A stretch of DNA of 13,060 nt from JADDRA01 sp035553895 (GCA_035553895.1 DATMJI010000067.1:1-13060); one strand, 5' to 3'. Positions 1 to 8,075 are shown, counted from the first letter of the stretch. Program-made: numbers and translations. The notes: a model not told the origin generated them from the letters alone.

Positions 1-63
1 GCGCACGGCATGGTCCACGGGGGAGGGCGGCGGGGCTGGGCGATCGGTGGCGGGGCGGGGCAT
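1..63 (-). CDS. possible start of a further minus-strand gene (partial)
   Basis: An ATG at 63-61 on the minus strand opens a frame of 21 codons that runs off the window edge without a stop. It begins 11 bases after the stop of the methyltransferase-glycosyltransferase gene, on the same strand, as expected for the next gene of an operon. The visible part is Pro/Arg/Ala-rich, has no recognisable domain and has no convincing ribosome-binding site. It could equally be intergenic sequence, since stop-free frames are common at this GC content. The identity of the protein cannot be given. Confidence 0.25.
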   Translation of the reverse strand, partial: MPRPATDRPAPPPSPVDHAVR

Positions 64-74
64 GGTGACGGCGC

Positions 75-2522
75 TCACCCGGCGCCGGCGGTGACGTCGA
101 CAAGCAGCTGGTGCACCGCCCCGGCGGTGGCCTCAACGGAGAACCGGGTGGCCCGCTCCGTGGCCGCCGCTGCCAGGGCGGCCACCTGGTCCGGGGATGC
201 CAGGAGCGATTGCAGCACGCCGGCCAGCTTGTCGGGCCGGTCCGGGGCCACCAGCCGGCCGTCGATGCCGTCACGGACGATCTCTCTCGGGCCGCCACGA
301 TCGCTGGCCACCACCGCCCGCCCAGAGGCCATGGCCTCGACGATCACCCGGCCGAAGGGCTCGGGTTGCACCGCCGAGTGGACGAGGACGTCGCACCAGC
401 GGTAGAGGGGGCGGGGATCGGCGACCTCGTCTTCGATGTGGATGCCGGGATGGACGCCCGCCGCCTCGACCAGCTGGTTCCGGTAGGTGCGGTCGGTCCC
501 GGTGAGGGCGCCGCCCACTACCCGCAGGTGCACGGGCCGGCCATCCTCCAGCAGGGCACGCACGGCCCTCACGGCGACGGCCTGGCCCTTCCAGGGGGTG
601 ATCCGGCCCAGCATGAGGAGCCGTAGGGGCCGCTGCGGTCCGAAGGCGGCGGCGGGCGGTGACCACGGCTCGGCGTCGTAGCCGCTCAGCTCCACACCGT
701 CGGGCACCAGGGTGACGCCAGGATGGTGATAGGGGAAGTAGGCCTGGCGCACGGCATCGGAAATGGGAAGCACGCGGGCCGAGGTGCGGGCCAGCCAGCG
801 ACCGTAGAGGTGGCGGGCGGCGGTGGGAATGCGTTCGATCTCCCGCAGGTGCCAGAGATGGGGAACGGCCAGGGCCCGGGCGAGCGCCGGACCGTCGAGC
901 ACGTGCGAGGTGTTGCTGTAAATGGCATCAGCACCGAAGTCGCGGGCCTGCCCGAGGAGCCCCCCGTCAGGCCGCCGCAGCGAGGACACCACCCGGCCCA
1001 GCCGGTCGATCGTCATGGAGCGCTCCACCACAACCAGCGGGGCCACGAAGGAGTCGACGCCGGCGCCGCTGAGCGCCCCGGCCAGCGGGCCGTCGCCGGG
1101 CAGGGCGACGGCCACCGCGTGACCGAGGCCCCGGAGCGCCGCCGCCAGCTCCAGCAGGGCCCGGTCCGACCCGTAGCGCTCGGCCGACGAGGCCAGGAAC
1201 AGCACCCGCCGGCCCGCCGTCTGCGCCAGCCCGGGCCAGGAGCGGGCTGCTCGTGCCGGGACGGTGATGGCCTTCCGCCGGTAGAGGTAGGCGAAGCCGG
1301 TGTTGGACCGGTTCTCCGGGCGGCAAAAGGCCTGGGGCCGGCGGGAGGCGAGCACGAAGGCGGCAGGATCGGGGCGCATCTCCGAGCCCACCTGGTTCAG
1401 CGACGAGGTCCCGTCGGCGAGGCGGTAGCGGAAGCGAGTCTCGTGATTGATGTGGAAGAAGTAATGCCGGCTTACCCGTTCGACACGGCGCAGGTAGTAC
1501 TCGGCGCTGGCGCCGTCCATCTCGGAGAAGGAATGGGCGTTGAACACCAGGTCGGCGCTGGCGTCGGGCCGGGCAGTGATGGACCATGGCGGAAGGATTT
1601 CGATGGCCGGGTGGTCACCCGCCGGGACGCCCTCTCCGTAGAGACGCACTGCCTCCTCGCCCAGGGCAGCCATGAGGCAATACGACGCCAGCGCCCCCAC
1701 CTCGGGGAGATCGATGATGGTGTAGGTGCCCAGCGGGCTCGGGGCCAGGGAGAGGCATTGGTAGGCCTGGCCGCCGAGCCCACCCCCGATCTCTAGGATG
1801 CGGGCCTCGTCTACGCCGTCAAGGAGGTCGAGGATCTGGGTGGCGTGGTGGGCGTGGCGCAGCGTCTCCACCTGGACGAGGCGCCCATCGAGGAGGATGC
1901 CGCAGGGGTTGCCGACCACGGGGCTAGCGACGGCGTCCCACGACGGCCTGACCTCTTGGAGGAGGTCACGGTAGCGGCACCATAGGGCACGGTAGTAGGC
2001 GTCAGTGAAGGGACTCGGCACCCTGTTGACGTCGTCGATGGTGCCCCCGACACCGGTCGACATCGGATCTCGGTGCAGGTTCTCGAGTAGTTCTCGCAGT
2101 GAAGCGATGTCGCTGTCGCGCAGCATCCGTCGCAGGGGCTGGTAATGGGCGTCGAGCCACTCAGCCCACAATCCTCGGACCTCGAGCTCCGGTGGGCACT
2201 CGCGCACAGCGTCGGCCTCGGCCGTCCGGAAGGCAGTGGCGATCCGAGCCAGGGCGCCGTCGGAGCAGCGCCGTTCGAGCCCGGTGCCCCGGTGGTCGGC
2301 GAAGCCGGCCGCCAGGTCCATTGCCCTGTCGCCAGAGGACAGCTGTCGGCTGCGCTGGACGGAGACGAACGGCACGTATGCCACGTTGGAGACATGGCGG
2401 CGCAACTTCGGCCCCAGCACGCCGTCGTGCCAGGCGCGCACCGCCCGGTCGGCGACGCGCCGAACGGTCCGTACCGGCGCACCCGGCCCCGACGGGGCCC
2501 GCACCGTTTCGAGATATTCCAC
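75..2522 (-). CDS. NanM-type putative sugar O-methyltransferase fused to GT4 glycosyltransferase
   Basis: This 815-residue bifunctional protein probably transfers and methylates sugars during exopolysaccharide assembly in the cytoplasm. Residues about 165-415 match the putative sugar O-methyltransferase (NanM) family: the SAM-binding motif ILEIGGGLGGQA is at 242-253, followed by the acidic segment YTIIDLPEVG. Residues about 438-815 form a GT-B glycosyltransferase of family GT4. They show the N-terminal FLASSAERYGSDRAL segment, the donor-phosphate motif GRITPWKG at 639-646, the EX7E motif E721-E729 (EPFGRVIVE) and the GGPREIV loop at 743-749. I chose the GTG at 2522 because GGAGG lies just upstream (spacing only 3 nt) and because codons further upstream, back to a TTG at 2624, are rare types unlike the rest. 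The methyltransferase half is less G/C-biased at third positions than the glycosyltransferase half. The gene is divergent from the DUF4012 gene. The exact substrates are unknown. Confidence 0.85.
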   Translation of the reverse strand: MEYLETVRAPSGPGAPVRTVRRVADRAVRAWHDGVLGPKLRRHVSNVAYVPFVSVQRSRQLSSGDRAMDLAAGFADHRGTGLERRCSDGALARIATAFRTAEADAVRECPPELEVRGLWAEWLDAHYQPLRRMLRDSDIASLRELLENLHRDPMSTGVGGTIDDVNRVPSPFTDAYYRALWCRYRDLLQEVRPSWDAVASPVVGNPCGILLDGRLVQVETLRHAHHATQILDLLDGVDEARILEIGGGLGGQAYQCLSLAPSPLGTYTIIDLPEVGALASYCLMAALGEEAVRLYGEGVPAGDHPAIEILPPWSITARPDASADLVFNAHSFSEMDGASAEYYLRRVERVSRHYFFHINHETRFRYRLADGTSSLNQVGSEMRPDPAAFVLASRRPQAFCRPENRSNTGFAYLYRRKAITVPARAARSWPGLAQTAGRRVLFLASSAERYGSDRALLELAAALRGLGHAVAVALPGDGPLAGALSGAGVDSFVAPLVVVERSMTIDRLGRVVSSLRRPDGGLLGQARDFGADAIYSNTSHVLDGPALARALAVPHLWHLREIERIPTAARHLYGRWLARTSARVLPISDAVRQAYFPYHHPGVTLVPDGVELSGYDAEPWSPPAAAFGPQRPLRLLMLGRITPWKGQAVAVRAVRALLEDGRPVHLRVVGGALTGTDRTYRNQLVEAAGVHPGIHIEDEVADPRPLYRWCDVLVHSAVQPEPFGRVIVEAMASGRAVVASDRGGPREIVRDGIDGRLVAPDRPDKLAGVLQSLLASPDQVAALAAAATERATRFSVEATAGAVHQLLVDVTAGAG

Positions 2523-2836
2523 GTTCCTCCGGGCTTCTGGTCGGACGAATTCTTCGGATAGTAGACAGCGATGCTTCGTACATGAGAGGACCGACGTGAA
2601 CGGTGGACGAACAGACAGGGACAAGGGGTAGGGACCCCGAAGGCTACCGGTGCGGCGGGTGGCGATTCACGCTCTTCCCGTCGCCGGGTTCTGGCCGACG
2701 ACACGAAGGGATGCTCGGCGTGGGAGGATGGCCAGGCACGGCCCGCTCGTCGCTCGCCATCCTCCCGGCCGTCACCGCCAGTCGTATCGACGCTCGAGCC
2801 CGGATCGGTGCCGAGGGAAAGGACCCACGAGGGATC
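2523..2836. other. 314-bp divergent intergenic region
   Basis: This gap separates the divergent methyltransferase-glycosyltransferase and DUF4012 genes and must contain both promoters if the chosen starts are right. The left half (about 2520-2620) is clearly lower in GC than the flanking genes, as expected for promoter DNA. On the minus strand, TACTAT at 2560-2550 resembles a -10 box, but I could not find a good -35 partner. The right half holds a perfect 11-bp inverted repeat, described separately. Frames continue open through the region, so either neighbour could start further upstream, but codon use there is poor. Confidence 0.55.
2722..2766. repeat. perfect 11-bp inverted repeat (hairpin or operator)
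   Basis: GGGAGGATGGC at 2722-2732 is exactly complementary to GCCATCCTCCC at 2756-2766, with a 23-nt spacer. Transcribed from either side it would form a stable stem. It ends 70 bp before the chosen GTG start of the DUF4012 gene, so it could be a 5'-leader structure or a two-half-site operator. There is no T-run after it, so a classical intrinsic terminator is unlikely. Confidence 0.6.
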
Positions 2837-5695
2837 GTGATCGACGCTGCACCCGCGCTGGCCGTGGCGCTGGCGGCGGGGCTGGCCGCTGTCGCCACCC
2901 TGGCCAACCTGCGCCGGGAGCACCGGCTCTCCTCCGAGGGTCGATCGCCCTCACGGCGGCGCCACCGTGGACAATCGTCGGGGACGATCCTGATGGTGGC
3001 GGCGGCCGCCGGGACGTTGGCGGTCGGGCCGGGTGGCGACGATCTTGCTCTCCTCGGCGGGGCGGTGCTGGTGGGGCTGGTGGGGGTGCTGGCCGACCGG
3101 CGGGTGATCCGCCCGGGCGTCCGCCTTGGTGCCGAGGGGGCCGCCGGGGTCTTGGCCGTGCTCCTCGGCGTGGAGACGACGGTGACGGCCCTGGCCCTGG
3201 CTGACGCCCTGGTCGTGGTGGCCGTGGTGGTGGTGGCCATCGAAGCCACCCGGCTCCTGGATGCCGCTCCCCGGGTGGCGGCTGGGGTATTTGCACCGCT
3301 GGCGGTGGCCGTGTACCTGCTGGCCTGGCTCGGACCCAGCCCATCCCCGTCGGTGCTGGTGGCCACCCTGGCCGGGGCTGTGGCCGCCATGCTGGCGGTG
3401 GGCGTGACCCGGCCCTTCTGGCTCGGCGAGTCGGGGTGCCTCTTCACCGGCTTCGTGCTGGCCGGGGCCGTCCTCGGCCTGGAGACGGGGACGGCCCGCC
3501 CATCGAGCCTGCTGGTGGTGCTGCCGCTGCTCGCCATCCCCCTCTACAACCTGGCGGTCGTGGCCCTCGGTCGTCTCCGGCGTCGCCTGCCCCTCACCCA
3601 GCGCCGGCCCGACGGGATCGCCCACCGGCTCCGAGCCCGGGGCATGCCGTGGCGTTCGGCCGTGCTCGTGCTGGCTGGTCTCCAGACCGCCGTCGGCGGG
3701 CTGGCCGTGGCCGCCGACGCGGGCTGGGTACCCCTCGCCACGGTGCCGGCGGCCGGCCTGGCGGCGATACTGGCGCTGTCGGTGCCGGCCGTGTCGAGCC
3801 GCAAGATCCACCGCCATGACCCCGCCGGCTGGTCGCAGACGACCCGCCTCGTGGCAGCAGCGGCGGTCGCCGCCGGGCTCATCCTCGTCGTGCCCGCCAC
3901 CGTCGCTCTCGTCGCTGCCCGGGGCGGGATCCAGCGGGGCATCGCCAGCGCCGAGGCGGCCCTGCAGGCGGTGCGCCTGGGTGAGCTGGAGACGGCGCAG
4001 AGCGAACTGGCGCAGGCCCAGCGCGAGCTCTCGGCCGCCGAGCGCTCCCTCGGCAACCCCCTGACCTCGCCCGGCCTCGCCGTCCCGCTCGTCGGCCCTC
4101 ACCTGGCCGCCGGACGGCGCTTGAGCGCCTCGGCCGCCGAGTTGGCGGCGACGGGAACCCTGGTGGCCGGAGGCCTGCCCCAGCAGCTGGTGGTCCGGGA
4201 GTCGGTGGTGCCCATCGAGGAGATCCGGGGACTCGAGCCGGAGCTGGTCAAGGGTGCGGCCGCCCTGCGTGGCGCCGAAGCGGAGATGGCCGAAGCCGAC
4301 CTCACCTTCCTCCTGCCGCCGCTGCGGCGCCGGGCCGAGGATCTGGTGCAGGTGGTGACCGACTCGGCGGCGGATGCCGAGCTCGCCATCGAGGCGGTGG
4401 GGGTGCTGCCGGCGTTCTTCGGTGGCGAGGGCGAGCGTCGCTACTTCGTGGCCCTCCAAAACCCGGCCGAGCAGCGGGGATCCGGGGGCATCGTGGGCAA
4501 CTTCGTTGAGCTCAGTGCCGTCGACGGGCGACTGGACCTCACCCGTACGGGGCGGGTGGCTGAGCTCAACTTCTTCGCAGGGAGGCCTCCTCCCCTCGAC
4601 GTGGTGGGCTTGCCGTCGTATCTCCAGCGCTATGCCGCCAGCGACCGCCCTTTCGTCTGGCAGGACGCCACCCTCTCGCCCGACTTCCCCAGCGTGGCGA
4701 CGGCCATCGAGGCGCTCTACCCCCGCTACGGCGGACAGGAGGTCGACGGCGTCATCAGCCTCGACCCGCTCGCCATCGCCGCCCTGCTCGAGCTCACCGG
4801 ACCGGTCGCCGTGGCCGAGTGGCCCGAGCCCATCGATTCGACCAATGCCGCCGACATCCTCCTGCGCCAGCAGTACCTGCGCCTAGCGGACGAGGCGTTC
4901 TCCAACCTCGATCGCGTCGACTTCCTCGACTCGCTCGTCGCCGCCGTCTTCGAGCGCATCGAGCTGGGGGTGCTGCCCCCCCCGGCGCGCTTGGTGCGGA
5001 CCCTCGGGCCTCTGGTGGACCAGGGGCGGATCCAGATCCACAGCCGGGTGCCCGCCGAGCAGTCCTTCATCGAACGCATCGGCGCCGACGGTGCCTTGCC
5101 TCCGGCGACCGCCGACGCACTGGCGCTGGTCACCAACAACTCGGTGGGGAACAAGATCGACATCTTCCTCCAGCGCTCCCTGTCCTACCGGGTGGCCTAC
5201 GACCCCGAGACGGGCCAGGTGCGGGCCACCGCCGAGGTGCGGCTGCGCAACGATGCGCCATCCGGGGGCCTGCCCGACTACGTCATCGGGTCGTCAGGGC
5301 CGGTCAGCCCCCCTCCCGGGACCAACCGGATCTACCTGTCGCTCTACACCCCGCTGGACTTCGAGGGGGCGACGCTGGGTCCGGAGATCCTGGCCATGTC
5401 GACGACCCGGGAAAATGGGCGCAACGCCCACTCCGCCTTCGTGACCATCCCCCCCGGCGGGGAAGCGGTCGTGTCCGTCGAGCTGGCGGGGCAGGTGCCG
5501 GCCGGATCTTCCTACCGGCTCGACCTCGGCCACCAGCCCACCATCGTCCCCGACGACGTGACGGTGGCGGTGGAGGCCCCACCGGGATGGAAGGCCAGAG
5601 CCACGGAGGGTTTCGGGGCGACCGGCGCGGCGCCGGCGGTGTCGCTGCGGCCGGCGACGCCGCGCACCTTCACCGTCGAGTTCGCCGGGGGCTGA
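2837..5695 (+). CDS. membrane protein: degenerate WecA/MraY-like domain fused to DUF4012
   Basis: This 952-residue membrane protein of unknown function is probably tied to surface polysaccharide. Residues about 1-320 are a polytopic hydrophobic domain laid out like WecA/MraY polyprenyl-phosphate glycosyl-1-phosphate transferases, with GVLADRR at 83-89, LLDAAPRVAAG at 140-150, GESGCLFTGF at 197-206 and RRPDGIAHRL at 256-265. Several catalytic positions look replaced: the usual DD pair is AD, the second Asp of the DGLDG motif is Pro, the GDSGS Asp is Glu, and the His-His loop has one His. A further membrane segment at about 337-360 leads into a coiled-coil stretch (365-405). The DUF4012 domain follows, with its hallmark near NPAEQRGSGG at 542-551, then a beta-rich tail predicted outside the cell. 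The GTG at 2837 is chosen because hydrophobic coding sequence begins there and GAGGGA precedes it. The frame is open back to 2603. The transferase domain is probably inactive; this is inference. Confidence 0.85.
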   Translation: MIDAAPALAVALAAGLAAVATLANLRREHRLSSEGRSPSRRRHRGQSSGTILMVAAAAGTLAVGPGGDDLALLGGAVLVGLVGVLADRRVIRPGVRLGAEGAAGVLAVLLGVETTVTALALADALVVVAVVVVAIEATRLLDAAPRVAAGVFAPLAVAVYLLAWLGPSPSPSVLVATLAGAVAAMLAVGVTRPFWLGESGCLFTGFVLAGAVLGLETGTARPSSLLVVLPLLAIPLYNLAVVALGRLRRRLPLTQRRPDGIAHRLRARGMPWRSAVLVLAGLQTAVGGLAVAADAGWVPLATVPAAGLAAILALSVPAVSSRKIHRHDPAGWSQTTRLVAAAAVAAGLILVVPATVALVAARGGIQRGIASAEAALQAVRLGELETAQSELAQAQRELSAAERSLGNPLTSPGLAVPLVGPHLAAGRRLSASAAELAATGTLVAGGLPQQLVVRESVVPIEEIRGLEPELVKGAAALRGAEAEMAEADLTFLLPPLRRRAEDLVQVVTDSAADAELAIEAVGVLPAFFGGEGERRYFVALQNPAEQRGSGGIVGNFVELSAVDGRLDLTRTGRVAELNFFAGRPPPLDVVGLPSYLQRYAASDRPFVWQDATLSPDFPSVATAIEALYPRYGGQEVDGVISLDPLAIAALLELTGPVAVAEWPEPIDSTNAADILLRQQYLRLADEAFSNLDRVDFLDSLVAAVFERIELGVLPPPARLVRTLGPLVDQGRIQIHSRVPAEQSFIERIGADGALPPATADALALVTNNSVGNKIDIFLQRSLSYRVAYDPETGQVRATAEVRLRNDAPSGGLPDYVIGSSGPVSPPPGTNRIYLSLYTPLDFEGATLGPEILAMSTTRENGRNAHSAFVTIPPGGEAVVSVELAGQVPAGSSYRLDLGHQPTIVPDDVTVAVEAPPGWKARATEGFGATGAAPAVSLRPATPRTFTVEFAGG

Positions 5696-5696
5696 C

Positions 5697-7451
5697 TCAC
5701 AGGGAGCTGGCTTGGTCCCGGTCGCCCTCGTCGTCGAAGGGGATGTTGGCTTTGCGTCGGTCGCGGGCCCGCGAGATGAGGGTGGCCTTGCCGTTGGAAG
5801 CTGCGGGGGACTGAGCAGGGCTGTCGCCGCCGGCTTTGCCCGAGGGTGCCTCGCCGAAGCCGTAGTAGCCGTAGCCGTAGCCGAAGCCGTAGAGGTCCTC
5901 GGAATCGACGCCGTTGAGCACCGATCCGATGAGGGGGGCGTCGACCTGCTCGAGCAGCTCCACGCTGCGGTGGTACTCCTTCTTGGTGGTTCTGCCTGCC
6001 GTGCCCACCAAGATGGTGGCGTCGACCGCCCGGGACAAGACGATGGCGTCGGTGACCGGCAGCACCGGAGGGCTGTCGACCAACACGACATCGCACTCCG
6101 ACTTGAGGGCCACCAGAACCTCGCCCGTGCGCCGGCTGGCCAGGAGCTCCGAGGGATTCGGAGGTGGCGGGCCCGAGGCCATAAGGGACAACCCGGATTG
6201 CCCGGGTACCGGCTGGAGGGCCGCCGACTGGGGAAGCTCGCCGAGCAGCACCGAGGTGAAGCCGATGGTGTTATCGAGGCCGAAGAACTCGTGGATGCGG
6301 GGACGGCGCAGGTCGCAGCACACCACGATCACCCGTTGGCCGGAGTTGGCCAGCGCCACGCCGAGGTTGGCCAGGGTGGTGGTCTTGCCCTCGGCGGCGT
6401 TGGGGCTGGTGAGCTGGATGACCTCGACCGGGTGGTCGAGGCCGATGAACTGCACCGAGGTGCGCAGCGAGCGATAGGCCTCTGCTGCGTGGGAGTTGGG
6501 TTGGACGAGGGAGACGACCTCGGGATGGGCCCGGTCCTTCCACGTTCCCACCAGCGGAACCAGAGCGAGGACGTTGAGGCCGCCCGTGGCCCTCTCGAGA
6601 TCGTCCTTGTCCTTGACGGTGTCGTCGAGTTGCTCGCGCAGGAAAGCCAGGCCGACGCCGATCACCAGCCCCACCACCAGGGCGAGGATGGCGTTACGCA
6701 ACGGTTTGGGCCGTACGGGCTCGTCGGGCGTACCGGCCTGGTTCACCACTTCGGCGCCGGCCTGCTGGGTGAGGTTGCGGGCCAGCTGCAGGTTGTCGAG
6801 CTGCTCGGAATAGCCCGAGCGCTGGGACTCCACTGTGGCTCGCTGGCTGGCGATCTCCTGGGCGATCCTCGATCGTTCGAGCTGCAGCTGCTGGCGCTCG
6901 GCGGCAGTGTTGCTGGCGGCGATACGCCCGTCGAGGTCGATGAGGGGGGCCTCGAGCTCGGCCAGGCGCCGCTCGGCGTCGTCCAACTCGACTTGTACCT
7001 GCTCGGCCGCCGCCAGCAGGTCGGCCACCTGCTGCTCCCGGCGAACCCTGACGTAGGCCTCGGCGTAGGTGTTGGCCACCCGGGTGGCCTCCTCGGCGTC
7101 GGTGTCCTCGGCCACCACGGCCACCACCGAGGTGTCGTTGACCGCCGACAGGGAGACGTCGGGCTCGAAGCCGAGCTCGCCGGCCGCCGCCTGGCGCACG
7201 GCGTTCGACTGCATCACCTCCAGCTCGGTGCCCACATCGACGGCCGCCTGGGGGGCGAGGATCTCGGTGGAAGTGCGCGGTTGGAGCAGCACTTTGGCGG
7301 TGGCCTGGAAGACCGGTGTCTGGACGAGGGAGTAGGCCGTGGCCAGCGCCACCGTGACCACGACGGCGATGCCGATGGTGAGCTTGCGACGCTGGAGCAC
7401 GGCCAGGTAGTCGCGAAGGTCGACCTCGGGGGCATCAGCCTCGGCGATCAC
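5697..7451 (-). CDS. Wzz/BY-kinase fusion: polysaccharide co-polymerase and tyrosine autokinase
   Basis: This 584-residue inner-membrane protein should control polysaccharide chain length and export through a cycle of tyrosine autophosphorylation. The N-terminal Wzz domain has one membrane helix at about 24-44 and a second at about 253-271, with a predicted coiled coil (about 140-230) between them outside the membrane. The cytoplasmic BY-kinase domain follows: Walker A AAEGKTTT at 352-359, Walker A' VIVVCCDLRRPR at 374-385, and Walker B VVLVDSPP at 455-462. Five tyrosines lie in a Tyr-Gly-Phe cluster at 521-533, the expected phosphorylation site, and about 50 polar residues follow. The single-chain arrangement is like Gram-negative Wzc and many actinobacterial proteins rather than the split CapA/CapB type. 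The start is GTG at 7451 with no clear ribosome-binding site. Its stop is 1 bp from the DUF4012 stop, and it is divergent from the Cys-rich gene. Confidence 0.93.
   Translation of the reverse strand: MIAEADAPEVDLRDYLAVLQRRKLTIGIAVVVTVALATAYSLVQTPVFQATAKVLLQPRTSTEILAPQAAVDVGTELEVMQSNAVRQAAAGELGFEPDVSLSAVNDTSVVAVVAEDTDAEEATRVANTYAEAYVRVRREQQVADLLAAAEQVQVELDDAERRLAELEAPLIDLDGRIAASNTAAERQQLQLERSRIAQEIASQRATVESQRSGYSEQLDNLQLARNLTQQAGAEVVNQAGTPDEPVRPKPLRNAILALVVGLVIGVGLAFLREQLDDTVKDKDDLERATGGLNVLALVPLVGTWKDRAHPEVVSLVQPNSHAAEAYRSLRTSVQFIGLDHPVEVIQLTSPNAAEGKTTTLANLGVALANSGQRVIVVCCDLRRPRIHEFFGLDNTIGFTSVLLGELPQSAALQPVPGQSGLSLMASGPPPPNPSELLASRRTGEVLVALKSECDVVLVDSPPVLPVTDAIVLSRAVDATILVGTAGRTTKKEYHRSVELLEQVDAPLIGSVLNGVDSEDLYGFGYGYGYYGFGEAPSGKAGGDSPAQSPAASNGKATLISRARDRRKANIPFDDEGDRDQASSL
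5853..5891 (-). repeat. short hexanucleotide repeat encoding the Tyr-Gly tail of the BY-kinase
   Basis: This stretch inside the kinase gene is built of repeated TAC-GGC/TTC-GGC units and encodes residues 521-533, which contain five tyrosines. The repeat is short and imperfect (Phe codons interrupt it), but the unit is a multiple of three, so slippage would add or remove Tyr-Gly pairs without breaking the frame. The tyrosines are the likely autophosphorylation sites. Confidence 0.6.
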
Positions 7452-7533
7452 CCGCCCGAGCGTAGTGGGCCGCTCCGGGCCCCCGGCGATCCGATCAGCC
7501 CTGCCCGGAGCTCAACGCCCTGCGCCCTCTACC

Positions 7534-8046
7534 ATGGCGCCCATGGGTTGGTGTCACGAGTTCGGCGTGGAGATCGAGCCGAGCTGTGCCCATCCCATGA
7601 CCGCCCGCAGCTCGGACTGCGCCTGTCCCGAGTGCGGGACGGTGTGCCAGGGCCGCTTCGAGGGCGGCTGTGCGGCGGTGTGGCGCCGGGGCCCCCGCCT
7701 CGACGCCCCGGCCCGGCCATCGCGAGCGGTCGCCCACAAAGAGCTGAGGACCCGGGCCGGCGGCCACCAGCCCGGGGGCGACCAGGTGAACGGGAGCGCA
7801 CCCCCAGCCACCCGGAACGGCTCACCGGCGGGACCCGACGAATCGGAACGGGTCCGGGAGGTCCAGGGGGCGCTGGCCAACCTGGCCGAGCAGGTGGCCC
7901 GCCAGACCCGGCATCTGGCAGTGCTGGAGGGCCACATCTCCGACCTTGGTCGGGTCCTCGGCCAACTCGGGGTGGAGGTCGACGAGCGCATCGGTCGCCT
8001 CGAGGCCACCGGCGCCGGGGTGCCGGTTCCTCCCCCCGAGGGGTAG
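7534..8046 (+). CDS. hypothetical Cys-rich (zinc-ribbon-like) protein with C-terminal coiled coil
   Basis: I do not recognise this 170-residue protein as a named family. Its first 50 residues hold seven cysteines (7, 18, 29, 31, 34, 38 and 46), including the cluster CACPECGTVC at 29-38, and two nearby histidines (8 and 20). This suggests binding of one or two zinc ions. Residues about 55-105 are Pro/Gly-rich and probably disordered. Residues about 107-160 show heptad-like Leu/Val spacing (for example LANLAEQVARQTRHLAVLEG), suggesting a coiled coil and oligomerisation. No signal peptide or membrane helix is seen, so it should be cytosolic. The start could be ATG 7534 or ATG 7543; neither has a Shine-Dalgarno site, and a leaderless transcript is possible. 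It is divergent from the BY-kinase gene with an 82-bp gap, and its promoter should lie in that gap. Confidence 0.6.
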   Translation: MAPMGWCHEFGVEIEPSCAHPMTARSSDCACPECGTVCQGRFEGGCAAVWRRGPRLDAPARPSRAVAHKELRTRAGGHQPGGDQVNGSAPPATRNGSPAGPDESERVREVQGALANLAEQVARQTRHLAVLEGHISDLGRVLGQLGVEVDERIGRLEATGAGVPVPPPEG

Positions 8047-8075
8047 CCGTTCGCTAGGTTGGGATCATCTCCCAA

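Noticed and set aside
2523..2624. Upstream extension of the methyltransferase gene to a TTG at 2624
   Set aside because: The extra 34 codons include several rare codons (CTA, TCA, TGT) and the TTG has no ribosome-binding site. The A/T-richer stretch looks more like a promoter, though the extension cannot be excluded.
2603..2836. Upstream extension of the DUF4012 gene to 2603
   Set aside because: The added residues are unlike a signal or membrane anchor, would cross the inverted repeat, and would overlap an extended divergent gene. GTG 2837 begins just before the first membrane helix.
3205..3240. GTG/GCC-rich run resembling a simple repeat
   Set aside because: It encodes a run of Val/Ala in a membrane helix of the WecA-like domain; codon bias plus hydrophobic composition explains it.
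5712..8057. A 781-codon open frame on the plus strand opposite the BY-kinase gene
   Set aside because: It is antisense to a protein with clear Walker motifs, its composition is Gly/Arg/His-rich without domains, and long stop-free frames are expected at this GC content.
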